From: an uncultured Christensenella sp.
GTDB taxonomy: Bacteria; Bacillota; Clostridia; Christensenellales; Borkfalkiaceae
DNA length: 64,000 nt
NCBI GenBank assembly: GCA_910578195.1
Contig: CAJTOY010000001.1
Span: 186,001 to 250,000, forward strand
Direction: 5' to 3'
The translations under genes were made by a program, and so were the position numbers. Below the pieces are notes generated by a model. The model was not told where the DNA came from, searched no databases, and saw nothing but the letters and a program-made list of their open reading frames with translations. This document shows, piece after piece, positions 6,704-14,758 of the stretch. Numbering within the stretch: position 1 is the first letter of the stretch; every line of letters begins with the position of its first letter.

Positions 6704-8199
6704 GAATGGGTAGTTTATTTGACGGCGCAGGAACGTGTTGTTTCGCGGCAGAGCTTTGTGGAATTCAGTCAGTATGGAGTTCAGAAATAGAAAAATTTCC
6801 ACTCGAAGTAACGGCAAAGAGATTTCCAAAGGTTAAACAACTTGGCGATATTACAAAGATTAATGGTGCAGAAATAGAACCCGTTGACATAATAACTTTT
6901 GGCTCACCCTGCCAAGACCTTTCAATAGCAGGTAAGCGTGAAGGGTTAGACGGTGAACGGTCAGGGCTTTTTATGGAAGCTATAAGAATTATTAAGGAGA
7001 TGCGAAATGCAACAGCAAATGAGTTTCCTCGATTCGTTGTTTGGGAAAACGTCCCCGGCGCATACAGTTCAAACCAAGGCGAAGACTTCCGAACAGTCCT
7101 TGAAGAAATCGTCAGAGTTAAAGACGGTTCAGCCGTTATTCCTCGACCTTCGCGGGGGGGGGGCAAATCTACTCGCTGGAACAGAGCAGGATACATATTG
7201 GGTCGAGGATATTCCCTCGCGTGGCGAACGCTCGATGCTCAATTTTGGGGAGTGCCCCAGCGTCGTAGAAGAATCTACCTTGTCGCAGATTTTAGAGGAG
7301 AACGTGCCGACAAAATATTATTTGAGCGAAACGGCTTGTCGCGGAATTTTAAGACGGTCAGTCAAACGTGGAAAGACTCTTCCGACGTTGCTGAAAATTG
7401 CGCTCATAATTCAGGGCAATGTTTCGATGCAAGAGGCAACGGAAATGGGGCTATTGCGCCAACAATAACGGGCGACCACGAAAATCGCGTCACTGACTAC
7501 ACCGCAGTAGTTGTTTACAATGAAGAAACCATAACCAGCAAAACAAATGCAAGCAACCCCAAGAATGGCGACCCTTGCTGTACGTTGTGTGCTACGGGTG
7601 CAGAACGGGCGTTATTGGTTATAGGGGCTAAGCCTCCCGTCTATTGCATTCAAGGTAATTGTATTGACCGTGCGGATACGGCGGGGTGTAACGGTAAAGG
7701 GGTAAAAGAGGGCGTAAGTTACACGCTTAATACTATCGACAGACACGCGGTTTGTTACTGTGGAACAGACGAAACATATTTTTCAATCGAAGAAGAAAAA
7801 TCACCAACATTAAAGAGCCGCGACTATAAATGCCCCAACTATGTTGTTTACAGCGAGGCTTATACGTTAGATTCGCTCGCCTCCAACAGCATGAAATCAA
7901 AGAACCCTCACAGCGGAATACATAAAACAGAAATCGCGCGTTGCTTAGATACCTCTGTGCCAGACCCTTCAAAAAATCAAGGCGGCAATGCGATTTGCCA
8001 AATTACTAATGCGCGGTTAATAGTCCGCCGTCTTACGCCGACAGAATGCGCACGATTACAAGGAATGCCTGACTGGTGGGCGAAAGATATTAAACACAAC
8101 GATTCCCCCGAATACAAAATGTGGGGCAACGGAATGGCTTTACCGAACATTCTCTATGTTATGGAAGGCTTAAAAGAAATTGCAGAGGAAGCGGCTTGA
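6700..8199 (+). CDS. DNA (cytosine-5) methyltransferase
   Basis: 499 residues from ATG 6700, in an ATGA overlap with the upstream stop. Motif I is GSLFDGAGTCCFA, the catalytic PCQD has Cys71, ENVPG (about 116-120) is motif VI, and WGVPQRRRRIYLVADF precedes the target-recognition region. The C-terminus has the usual LTPTECARLQGMPDWW and GNGMALPNI motifs. It transfers a methyl group to C5 of cytosine in a specific DNA site. No restriction enzyme lies nearby, so it probably protects phage DNA. Bases 7007-7468 also encode a second protein, and a G10 tract lies at 7154-7163. Confidence 0.93.
   Translation: MRMGSLFDGAGTCCFAAELCGIQSVWSSEIEKFPLEVTAKRFPKVKQLGDITKINGAEIEPVDIITFGSPCQDLSIAGKREGLDGERSGLFMEAIRIIKEMRNATANEFPRFVVWENVPGAYSSNQGEDFRTVLEEIVRVKDGSAVIPRPSRGGGKSTRWNRAGYILGRGYSLAWRTLDAQFWGVPQRRRRIYLVADFRGERADKILFERNGLSRNFKTVSQTWKDSSDVAENCAHNSGQCFDARGNGNGAIAPTITGDHENRVTDYTAVVVYNEETITSKTNASNPKNGDPCCTLCATGAERALLVIGAKPPVYCIQGNCIDRADTAGCNGKGVKEGVSYTLNTIDRHAVCYCGTDETYFSIEEEKSPTLKSRDYKCPNYVVYSEAYTLDSLASNSMKSKNPHSGIHKTEIARCLDTSVPDPSKNQGGNAICQITNARLIVRRLTPTECARLQGMPDWWAKDIKHNDSPEYKMWGNGMALPNILYVMEGLKEIAEEAA
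7007..7468 (+). CDS. Overprinted phage protein within the C5 methyltransferase gene
   Basis: 153 residues in the +1 frame relative to the methyltransferase. A strong AAGGAG at 6994-6999 stands 7 bases before the ATG, inside the host gene. Features such as MSFLDSLFGKTSP, a Ser/Lys/Thr-rich segment, SMLNFGECPS, ESTLSQILEENVPTKYYLS and ACRGILRRSVKRGKTLP match what I recall of a short protein in many Clostridia phages that lies over or beside a methyltransferase gene. Its function is unknown. The combination of ribosome site and recognisable family supports real dual coding. Confidence 0.7.
   Translation: MQQQMSFLDSLFGKTSPAHTVQTKAKTSEQSLKKSSELKTVQPLFLDLRGGGANLLAGTEQDTYWVEDIPSRGERSMLNFGECPSVVEESTLSQILEENVPTKYYLSETACRGILRRSVKRGKTLPTLLKIALIIQGNVSMQEATEMGLLRQQ
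7154..7163 (+). repeat. G10 homopolymer tract in dual-coding region
   Basis: Ten consecutive G, read as GGG codons in both the methyltransferase and the overprinted frame. At this length both frames are open. Loss of one G would lead the methyltransferase frame into the overprinted frame, and gain of one would do the reverse. It is one of three identical-length tracts, each preceded by C and followed by CA. Confidence 0.8.
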
Positions 8200-8915
8200 A
8201 GTTTGACCTTGACACAATAAACTGCGTTGACAGTTATCAAGCAATTAAAGATTTGCCCGATAAGAGCGTCGACCTAATAGTAACAGATCCGCCGTATGAG
8301 CAAAGCGTAAAGCATAGCGCAGGTAAATTCGGTGAAAAGAAGAACCTGCACTACGAACAATACGTTGAAATATCAGACGGTTTTAAGGCGGAAATACTCG
8401 ACGAATTCGTAAGAGTATTAAACCGCATAAATCTGTATATTTGGTGCAGTAAAAGTCAAATCCCTGCGCTGTTGCAATACTTCGTTATCCAACGCAAGTG
8501 TAACTGGAATTTAATCACTTGGCACAAAACGAATGTCTGCCCGACCTGCAATAACAAGTATATGAATGATACGGAATACTGCTTTTTCTTCCGCGAAAAG
8601 GGTGTACCGTTGTTTGGTAATTCGGAAAGCAAAAAAACATTCTATGTTACGACAATGAATGTGAATGATAAGAAGAAGTTCGACCATAGCACGATAAAAC
8701 CAGTACATATCATTCAAAACTTTATATTAAACAGCAGTAGCGAAGGCGATTTGGTATTCGACCCTTTTATCGGTAGCGGAACGACAGCTGTCGCAAGCCG
8801 AAATCTAAAAAGGCACTATCTGGGCTTTGAAATCTCGGAAAGGTGGCACAAGGTAGCAACCGATAGACTTAACAATATCCAAGCAGGCGGACAACTTAGT
8901 TTATTTACGGAGTAA
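8196..8915 (+). CDS. DNA adenine/N4-cytosine methyltransferase (beta class)
   Basis: 239 residues from a TTG that overlaps the C5 methyltransferase stop (TTGA), with GAGGAAG before it. The catalytic motif TDPPY is near residues 30-34. The SAM-binding motif comes late (FDPFIGSGTTAVASRNLKR), the beta-class order. HSTIKPVHIIQNFI is the usual conserved block before it. Two CxxC pairs do not appear, though CPTC is present mid-protein. It probably methylates an exocyclic amine. No cognate endonuclease is present. Confidence 0.9.
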   Translation: MKFDLDTINCVDSYQAIKDLPDKSVDLIVTDPPYEQSVKHSAGKFGEKKNLHYEQYVEISDGFKAEILDEFVRVLNRINLYIWCSKSQIPALLQYFVIQRKCNWNLITWHKTNVCPTCNNKYMNDTEYCFFFREKGVPLFGNSESKKTFYVTTMNVNDKKKFDHSTIKPVHIIQNFILNSSSEGDLVFDPFIGSGTTAVASRNLKRHYLGFEISERWHKVATDRLNNIQAGGQLSLFTE

Positions 8916-8919
8916 AAGT

Positions 8920-9177
8920 ATGGAAAATAAAGTAACAATAGAATTAACGCTTACGGAAGAAACGCTTGTAAAACTCGTACACGAATCAACAAATATCAAA
9001 CTTGACGAAGTTGAAAATCTTATTATGGACGAGATTTTAGCAAGCCTTAGCGATAAGGACGCAAAACTCATTGAAAACAACATAAAGCCCGACGGTGAGT
9101 GGGCGCGCGGTGTTTGGTGGACCGTCCAAAGAATAAAGGCAGCTATACTCTCTCTTAAAAAAGAGGGCGAAAAATAA
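8920..9177 (+). CDS. Small acidic hypothetical protein
   Basis: 85 residues between two methyltransferases, with the stop overlapping the next ATG (TAATGA). It is acidic and helical (ELTLTEETLVKLVHESTNIK, then DEVENLIMDEILASL). No family recognised. The tight spacing suggests co-translation with the flanking methylases, but a partner role is only a guess. Confidence 0.6.
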   Translation: MENKVTIELTLTEETLVKLVHESTNIKLDEVENLIMDEILASLSDKDAKLIENNIKPDGEWARGVWWTVQRIKAAILSLKKEGEK

Positions 9178-9950
9178 TGAGCGAAATTCAACTGCATCTC
9201 GGCGATTGCCTTGAAGTAATGAAAGGCATTCCCGATAAATCTATTGATATGATTCTCTGCGATTTGCCCTATGGTACAACCCAAAACAAAAAGGACAAGC
9301 GCATTGATTTAAAGGCTCTCTGGAAAGAGTATAGGCGCATTATTAAGGACAATGGCTGCATAGTTTTATTCGCCCAAGGGAAGTTTTACATAGACCTTGC
9401 AATGAGTAATTACAAGTGGTTCAGATACGACTTGATATGGGATAAGAAGTTGACGAGTGGTTTCCTTAACGCAAAGCGTATGCCTATGCGTCGCCACGAA
9501 CAGGTTGCAATATTTTATAAGAAACCGCCCGTGTACAATCCGCAATTCACCAAGGGACAGCCCCTGCACAGTAAAGGCACCAAGTATAAGACCAAAGCAC
9601 AGACCAACAACAACTACGGCAAATACGGTGCGCCCGCGAACGATAGGGCAGGTTCAACCGACAAATACCCGACGAGTATTCTGGAAGTAGCTAAACCGCA
9701 CCCCAGTAAGGCACAACACTCAACAGAAAAGCCCGTAGCACTCTGTGAATGGCTCATAAAGACCTACACCAACAAGGGAATGACAGTGCTCGACAACTGT
9801 ATGGGAAGTGGCTCAGCGGGCGTAGCGGCGCGGAATACGGACAGAAACTTTATCGGCATTGATAAAGACCCTGAGAGTTTCAACACGGCAAAAGAGAGAA
9901 TAGAGGTAAGGTACAGTGAACAACAACGAATCCAAGATATTTTTAACTGA
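9177..9950 (+). CDS. DNA methyltransferase (adenine/N4-cytosine, DLPY type)
   Basis: 257 residues. The catalytic motif is CDLPYGT (about 28-34) and the SAM motif is LDNCMGSGSAGVAARN near the C-terminus, so this is a beta-class enzyme with a variant motif I (NCMGSG in place of FxGSG). The block HSTEKPVALCEWLIKTYT is typical of phage orphan methylases. A long basic insert after RRHEQVAIFYKK is probably the target-recognition region. Confidence 0.9.
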   Translation: MSEIQLHLGDCLEVMKGIPDKSIDMILCDLPYGTTQNKKDKRIDLKALWKEYRRIIKDNGCIVLFAQGKFYIDLAMSNYKWFRYDLIWDKKLTSGFLNAKRMPMRRHEQVAIFYKKPPVYNPQFTKGQPLHSKGTKYKTKAQTNNNYGKYGAPANDRAGSTDKYPTSILEVAKPHPSKAQHSTEKPVALCEWLIKTYTNKGMTVLDNCMGSGSAGVAARNTDRNFIGIDKDPESFNTAKERIEVRYSEQQRIQDIFN

Positions 9951-10308
9951 TAGTAACGGCAATACTCAAGAATTCAGTGGCGCGTTAATGGCGGTCAACA
10001 CAAAACCGCTTTTCGTAGGGGTTGATTTGGGGACAGGTCCCGATAGAACTGGGTGCGGATTCGTTTATCCGAAGTTGAAAATGGGTGGCAGGGCATTATT
10101 TGATAAGAAGACAGCGGACACGTTTACGCTTATTTATGCAGAAAGGCGATTAAGAGCCTTGCAAAGTTGGCGATACCATAAGGCTCGTCCCGGCTGGATA
10201 AGACGGCGCATAAAGAACTTAAAACGCAAAATTAAAACAATAAGGAACAGATATTCGGGAGATTCGGAATGGCTGAAGAATATGGACTTCATTCGGAATT
10301 TGATATAA
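9916..10308 (+). CDS. Hypothetical protein with basic C-terminus
   Basis: 130 residues, GTG start overlapping the methylase end by 35 bases, with GAGGTAAGG before it. Residues about 30-50 (PLFVGVDLGTGPDRTGCG) resemble the first strand-turn of RNase H-like or actin-like folds (DLGTG), but the rest of such a fold is not visible. The C-terminal third is strongly basic (RRRIKNLKRKIKTIRNRY). Confidence 0.5.
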   Translation: MNNNESKIFLTDSNGNTQEFSGALMAVNTKPLFVGVDLGTGPDRTGCGFVYPKLKMGGRALFDKKTADTFTLIYAERRLRALQSWRYHKARPGWIRRRIKNLKRKIKTIRNRYSGDSEWLKNMDFIRNLI

Positions 10309-10622
10309 AAAAGCACAAGCAAAGATTTATAGACTATCTTGAAGTGCTGATTTTGGAAGACGGAACGGTTGTATATGCGGTACCGTCGCACCAGAGAAAA
10401 GCGGAAGAACTTTGCTGTAAAAAGCTGAACATTTCACCCGAAAAGCTCGCTCAAAAAGGAAGACGACATATCAATGATTACCCCGAATGGCTACTTTCGA
10501 TTTGTGGCGCAGTAATGGTATGGAACTGCCATTATATGTTCGGCAAGAGCGGTATGACTAAAAAACAAACGGCTATGTTAAGACGTTTAAAAATGAACGG
10601 ATTATATAGGGGAATGATTTAA
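10269..10622 (+). CDS. Conserved phage hypothetical protein
   Basis: 117 residues. The segment KQRFIDYLEVLILEDGTVVYAVPSHQRKAEELCC resembles a small conserved phage family seen near SSB and replication genes. The C-terminal KSGMTKKQTAMLRRLK is basic and helical. The stop overlaps the SSB ATG (TAATG). No biochemical role is known to me. Confidence 0.6.
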   Translation: MAEEYGLHSEFDIKKHKQRFIDYLEVLILEDGTVVYAVPSHQRKAEELCCKKLNISPEKLAQKGRRHINDYPEWLLSICGAVMVWNCHYMFGKSGMTKKQTAMLRRLKMNGLYRGMI

Positions 10623-11029
10623 TGGCGATTATAAAACAAGAGTACGAAAACGGCGTAACCTATGTGCTTGCAAGCGGAAGAATAGTGAAAGACCCTTCGT
10701 ACAAAAAAGTTGGCAATAACGCCATTTCGTGTACGTCATTCAGCATATCTGCTGGCTATTCAAAGGATGAAGACGGCGGTTCTAAAACAGAATTCGTATC
10801 ATGCACCTGTTGGCGAGAACTTGCCGACTTTGCGGCATCGTTTAAAAAGGGCGACACCGTATTTTTAATGGGCGCACTCGAAAAAACAGAGTATAACGGC
10901 AAGACCTACGAAAAGGTTGTGTGTGACTTAATTCTTCCCCAAGTATTCGCGCTTGACGAACTTGGAAAGACGATTTATAAGGCACAGCCGACGGAAACTG
11001 ACGATGACGACGAAGATATTCCATTCTAA
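10622..11029 (+). CDS. ssb: Single-stranded DNA-binding protein
   Basis: 135 residues with an OB-fold SSB pattern: VLASGRIVKDPSYKKVG, SCTSFSISAGY, TEFVSCTCWRELADFAASF and KKGDTVFLMGALEKTEYNGK. The acidic tail ends DDDDEDIPF, the SSB tip that recruits replication and repair partners in bacteria. It coats single-stranded DNA during phage replication. The gene begins directly at the preceding stop. Confidence 0.93.
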   Translation: MAIIKQEYENGVTYVLASGRIVKDPSYKKVGNNAISCTSFSISAGYSKDEDGGSKTEFVSCTCWRELADFAASFKKGDTVFLMGALEKTEYNGKTYEKVVCDLILPQVFALDELGKTIYKAQPTETDDDDEDIPF

Positions 11030-11043
11030 AAAGAGAGGTAAAT

Positions 11044-11943
11044 ATGAACGACGCAGAAAGACTTTTAATTGAATATATCTGCGACGGCGACATAAAAAAG
11101 TCGCAAGCGCAGGTGCGGACAATTTTAGAGAGTTTGAATACCGAAAAAGATAAGAGATTTAAGGAATATCAACTTAAAAAATTGAATACTAAACAAGCCG
11201 AACTTATAGAATTGCCGTATAATATGCGTGGACTTTTGACTGCGGAAAACAGTGCGCTTTTCCCTATAAATCGCTTTATCTTGAGAGAAGGCGAAGAAAT
11301 GGTAGTAAAACAGCTTTTGGACGCTTACGAAGTTTCAAATGAGCTTGCAGACCTTAACGTCAGATATGTGCCGTCGCTCTTACTTCACGGCGAAAGTGGT
11401 ACAGGAAAAACGGCGTTAGCACGGTACATAGCATACAAGGCGGATCTGCCTTTCGTTTATGTCAAATTCTCAAATCTTATAACGTCGACACTTGGCAGCA
11501 CACAAAACAGCATTGCGAAAATATTTGATTATGCGAGAACTGCACCCTGCGTGCTTTGCTTTGACGAGATAGATGCTGTCGGAATGAAAAGGGGTGCAAG
11601 GGACGACGTAGCGGAAATGGGGCGCGTTACTATTGCCATTATGCAGGAACTTGACACCTTGAAAAATGGCGTAATCATTATCGGCACAACCAACCGCTAC
11701 GATTCGCTGGACGACGCTTTAATAAGGCGTTTCCAATTAAAACACAAAGTCAAGGAAATGTCCTTAGACGACGTATATACGCTCGCTATAAAATTCTTTA
11801 ACTCGGTAGGAATAGATAAGTCCGAAATTAAATGGTGGGCGCAGGCAGCATTTAAGGGCGGCGAATCTGCGGCAACCGTAATCACAAAATGTACTGACGC
11901 GCTGGTTTCAATGCTTATCGAAAGGAAGAAAAAGAATGCTTGA
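11044..11943 (+). CDS. AAA family ATPase
   Basis: 299 residues. Walker A is GESGTGKT at about 116-123, Walker B is CFDEID at about 172-177, a sensor-1-like segment is IIGTTNRYD, and the arginine-finger region is ALIRRFQLKHK. The approximately 95-residue N-terminal helical domain is not recognised. The pattern is closest to small phage AAA proteins of the FtsH/proteasome-like clade. Its substrate is unknown, though its place beside SSB suggests replication or remodelling. The end overlaps the next gene by 8 bases. Confidence 0.85.
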   Translation: MNDAERLLIEYICDGDIKKSQAQVRTILESLNTEKDKRFKEYQLKKLNTKQAELIELPYNMRGLLTAENSALFPINRFILREGEEMVVKQLLDAYEVSNELADLNVRYVPSLLLHGESGTGKTALARYIAYKADLPFVYVKFSNLITSTLGSTQNSIAKIFDYARTAPCVLCFDEIDAVGMKRGARDDVAEMGRVTIAIMQELDTLKNGVIIIGTTNRYDSLDDALIRRFQLKHKVKEMSLDDVYTLAIKFFNSVGIDKSEIKWWAQAAFKGGESAATVITKCTDALVSMLIERKKKNA

Positions 11944-12742
11944 AATCTTATATAGAATTTACGAAGTAGCGGACGAAGAAACCGCAAAAAAGAACCGCGA
12001 AAACGATATGAATTTCGGTATCTTTTCTTCAACCAGCAAGGCTGAGAACACTGAACTGGTTATGGATTGTAAAGTGTGCGATAGCCGCGACCAGTTTAAA
12101 GAGATTATAAGAGCTGAGTACGGCGAGAAAATTGCTTTTGCTTACCGCAAAGACAAGATGAAGGCGGGCGACCTTTACTGTATTGTTATCGGTGAGCATT
12201 GCTACGATACCGAGCGGTATTTCCAAAAGCACACCTTCACCTGTGCACAATGTGGACACACGATTACAACATACTTGAAAAATAAAATTGAGTTTGGTAA
12301 TTACGAAATCAAACACAGGTTTTTCGGTATAGAGGAATACAGAAAAAAGCAGTTTTGCAGTGAAGGGTGCAAGTGGAAATACGAGCAAGAAGAACTCGCC
12401 CGAATAAGACCCGATGATGATAAGGAATTTTATGTTACAAGAGATATGTTTACCGAGCAAGTGGCTGGATACATATACCTTATAACCAAAAAGACGACTG
12501 GCGAATTTTATGTCGGGCAAACAATATATGCGCCAGTATTCAGGTGGGCGCAGCACCTTAAAACCGAAAGGTTCAATATTAAGGGAATTCTTGACTATCA
12601 ATTTGAAGTAATAGAGATTGTCCCCAAAGGTGAGAACATTCTCGAAAGAGAAAAGTACTGGATACAAAAAAAGTATAAAGAAAACCCCGCGAAGTCGCTT
12701 AACATTATGCAGACCGCAGGGTTGGCAGAGGACACGCAGTAA
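11936..12742 (+). CDS. GIY-YIG nuclease with N-terminal zinc module
   Basis: 268 residues. The middle carries Cys pairs (FTCAQCGHTITTY ... QFCSEGCKWKYEQEE) forming a likely zinc-binding module. The C-terminal 90 residues hold the GIY-YIG pattern (AGYIYLITKKTTGEFYVGQT), a conserved Arg (PVFRWAQHL) and a catalytic Glu (ILEREKYWI). Enzymes of this kind make DNA nicks or double-strand breaks, as in homing endonucleases or phage DNA degradation. The target is unknown. Confidence 0.82.
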   Translation: MLEILYRIYEVADEETAKKNRENDMNFGIFSSTSKAENTELVMDCKVCDSRDQFKEIIRAEYGEKIAFAYRKDKMKAGDLYCIVIGEHCYDTERYFQKHTFTCAQCGHTITTYLKNKIEFGNYEIKHRFFGIEEYRKKQFCSEGCKWKYEQEELARIRPDDDKEFYVTRDMFTEQVAGYIYLITKKTTGEFYVGQTIYAPVFRWAQHLKTERFNIKGILDYQFEVIEIVPKGENILEREKYWIQKKYKENPAKSLNIMQTAGLAEDTQ

Positions 12743-13200
12743 TGTCCTTCATAAAACATAAAGACAAGTGGCGCAGAACGATTGTTATGGGCGTTGGAAC
12801 GGTGCTTAGCAACCAAAACGGCGACGTCCTGACAATATCTGAACCGAGCGCATACACAAATGCGCACAAGCTCGTTTTTAGAGCGAACGGCGCATCCCGC
12901 AAGCTCGAAGAAGACAAGTGGCAACGACAGTTAATGAACTTTGGACTATGGGATAACCACCCGCTGGCGGCGGTTGTAAGTCAACTTAAAGAGTTTGATA
13001 CTGTGTTTGTTTACGGCGTTTTAGACAAGTCGTCGTACATATCGCAAGCCACGGGACATAAACGGAACTATTACGAGGTAAAACTCGAATTCATTCAAAT
13101 AATCGCACGCGGGGACGGAACAATGCCGATTATGGACGGCGGTTTAAGCGGTAAGAGCGCGGACTACGAACCCGACCCGGACGGCGATATTCCATTCTAA
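12742..13200 (+). CDS. Second SSB-like protein
   Basis: 152 residues. The sequence is much diverged from SSB, but the order is similar: a first strand (IVMGVGTVLSNQNGDVLTIS), a central strand with FRANGASRKL, a VFVYGVLDKSSY block equivalent to the SSB VFLMGALEKTEY block, and an acidic C-terminal tip DGDIPF matching the DEDIPF tip of the first SSB. I infer an OB fold that shares tip-binding partners with the first SSB. Its start overlaps the preceding stop. Confidence 0.65.
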   Translation: MSFIKHKDKWRRTIVMGVGTVLSNQNGDVLTISEPSAYTNAHKLVFRANGASRKLEEDKWQRQLMNFGLWDNHPLAAVVSQLKEFDTVFVYGVLDKSSYISQATGHKRNYYEVKLEFIQIIARGDGTMPIMDGGLSGKSADYEPDPDGDIPF

Positions 13201-13217
13201 AAGCGATAGAGGTAATT

Positions 13218-13607
13218 ATGGAAAGATTAACAAGATATAGAGTAACGACAGATTATAAAGGCGAATATGCAGAACCCGAAGAAGGGGTTGACAATGCAGA
13301 TATTTGTAATCGTCTTGCAGAGTTAGAAGACAAGCTCGAAAACGGACAAGCGTTTGAATTGCCGTGCGCGATTCACGATACGCTTTACACCCATAAAAAG
13401 GTCTTCGGGAAGTGGCAAATTGAAGAACTTGAATGCTGGGGTTTCCATTGTGACGGAAGAAAGATTTTATTTATAGACTGTCAAAATGCAAAAACGGCAT
13501 CGTCAAACAGTTTGCGCTCATTCAGGCTTGAAGACTTCGGTAAATCAGTTTTTACCGAAAAGGACCAAGCTGAAGCACGCTTAAAAGAATTAAAGGGGAA
13601 CAAATAA
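13218..13607 (+). CDS. Conserved phage protein of unknown function
   Basis: 129 residues. It starts MERLTRYRV and carries CNRLAELEDKLENGQ, a signature I recall from a large group of short proteins in Clostridia phages, followed by a beta-rich C-terminal half. The role is unknown. A clear GAGG ribosome site precedes the ATG, and the stop overlaps the next ATG. Confidence 0.65.
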   Translation: MERLTRYRVTTDYKGEYAEPEEGVDNADICNRLAELEDKLENGQAFELPCAIHDTLYTHKKVFGKWQIEELECWGFHCDGRKILFIDCQNAKTASSNSLRSFRLEDFGKSVFTEKDQAEARLKELKGNK

Positions 13608-14315
13608 TGAGTTATTGCGATTATGATTATGAAAAAGAACCGAATTATCCAGAAGTTGAAGAAATCATAGACAAGGCTTCTGGCAAGTTTGAAGAATTTT
13701 TACGCAAAGCATTTGTAAATGAATATAAGAATATTCAAGGTGCAAGCGAAAACAATGCAAGAGTAGAAAAACTATTAAATGAGCGCGAGAAATCTTTAAG
13801 GGAAAAGGAACTCAAATTGCAAGAGCGCGAATCTGAACTTGCCAAATCCGAAGAAGTTCAATATGAAAAACTCAAAGCAAAATGGTTTACGGAACTCGGT
13901 TTAGCTTTTGATATTGGCGATACTGTCTATTACCGTAAGGACGTGACAAAAACGTGTCGTTTGTCCTACCTGTAACGGCAACAAAAAAGTCAAGGCGAAA
14001 GTTGAAAGTGCTAATAATGCGACGTTAGATTGCGAGCTTAATTGTCCTACTTGCAATGGTTATGGAACAGTGTTAGGCGAAAGAGAATATGAGATTGTGG
14101 AAGCGACGGTAACACAAATTGACGCTCATATTAAAAAATACAGCGATGGCTCAATAGTTATTAAGCATGATAGTGATTTTAGCTACGAACTTATTACTTG
14201 TGCATGGGTAAAAGATAAGAAAGGGAGCGACTCTCACAAGATTCAAGGTTGTGACTTGTATAAAACGAGAGAAGAATGCGAGAAAACTATCCAAGCATTA
14301 AAAGAGGGTAAGTAA
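13607..14315 (+). pseudogene. Coiled-coil and zinc-knuckle protein, frameshifted at an A5 run
   Basis: Bases 13607-13975 encode 122 residues with a long coiled coil (ARVEKLLNEREKSLREKELK and onward), then stop just after a five-A run at 13948-13952. The +1 frame continues at once with two DnaJ-like knuckles (CPTCNGNKKV and CPTCNGYGTV) and runs to 14315. Removing one A joins the parts smoothly as DVTKRVVCPTCNG. This is either a true frameshift, a recoding site or a sequencing error. An internal ATG at 14070 could also yield an 81-residue C-terminal piece. Confidence 0.65.
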
Positions 14316-14755
14316 TGCCTATCATAAACGATTACAATCCACCCAAGCGCAAGCAATTAACAAAGTCGGAACGTCAGGAAGTTTACGACAAATGTGGCGG
14401 ACACTGTGCTTACTGCGGTTGTGAAATCGCCTTAAAAGATATGCAGGTTGACCACATTGTGCCTATGGCACGGTGCTTTGATTGTTACCGCCAACACAAG
14501 ACCGCTGAAGAATTAGACGTAATGTCAAATTATTTGCCCGCTTGTCGCAGTTGCAACCATTATAAAGGAAGTTCAACTTTGGAGAATTTCCGCAAAAACA
14601 TAGAGCGGTTTCCGAGCGTTTTAATGCGCGACAGCGTTACATACAAGAATGCGGTCAGATTTGGACTGGTGGTGCCAAATCCCCATAAAGTAGAGTTTTA
14701 TTTTGAGAAACTTGGAATTTCAATTCCGAGCGAGGGTGACAAACCAAAAGGATAG
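14315..14755 (+). CDS. HNH endonuclease
   Basis: 146 residues. The HNH core is complete: CAYCGCEIALKDMQVDHIVP (Cys pair and DH), then YLPACRSCNHYKGSSTLENF (second Cys pair and the N-H pair). The family cuts DNA with a single metal ion, and phages use it in packaging, homing or host DNA attack. It lies in the early operon far from the terminase, so a packaging role is less likely. Confidence 0.88.
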   Translation: MPIINDYNPPKRKQLTKSERQEVYDKCGGHCAYCGCEIALKDMQVDHIVPMARCFDCYRQHKTAEELDVMSNYLPACRSCNHYKGSSTLENFRKNIERFPSVLMRDSVTYKNAVRFGLVVPNPHKVEFYFEKLGISIPSEGDKPKG

Positions 14756-14758
14756 AGA

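Noticed and set aside
12029..12667. Antisense frame of 212 codons opposite the GIY-YIG gene
   Set aside because: The plus-strand product has clear zinc and nuclease motifs. The antisense product is low in recognisable features.
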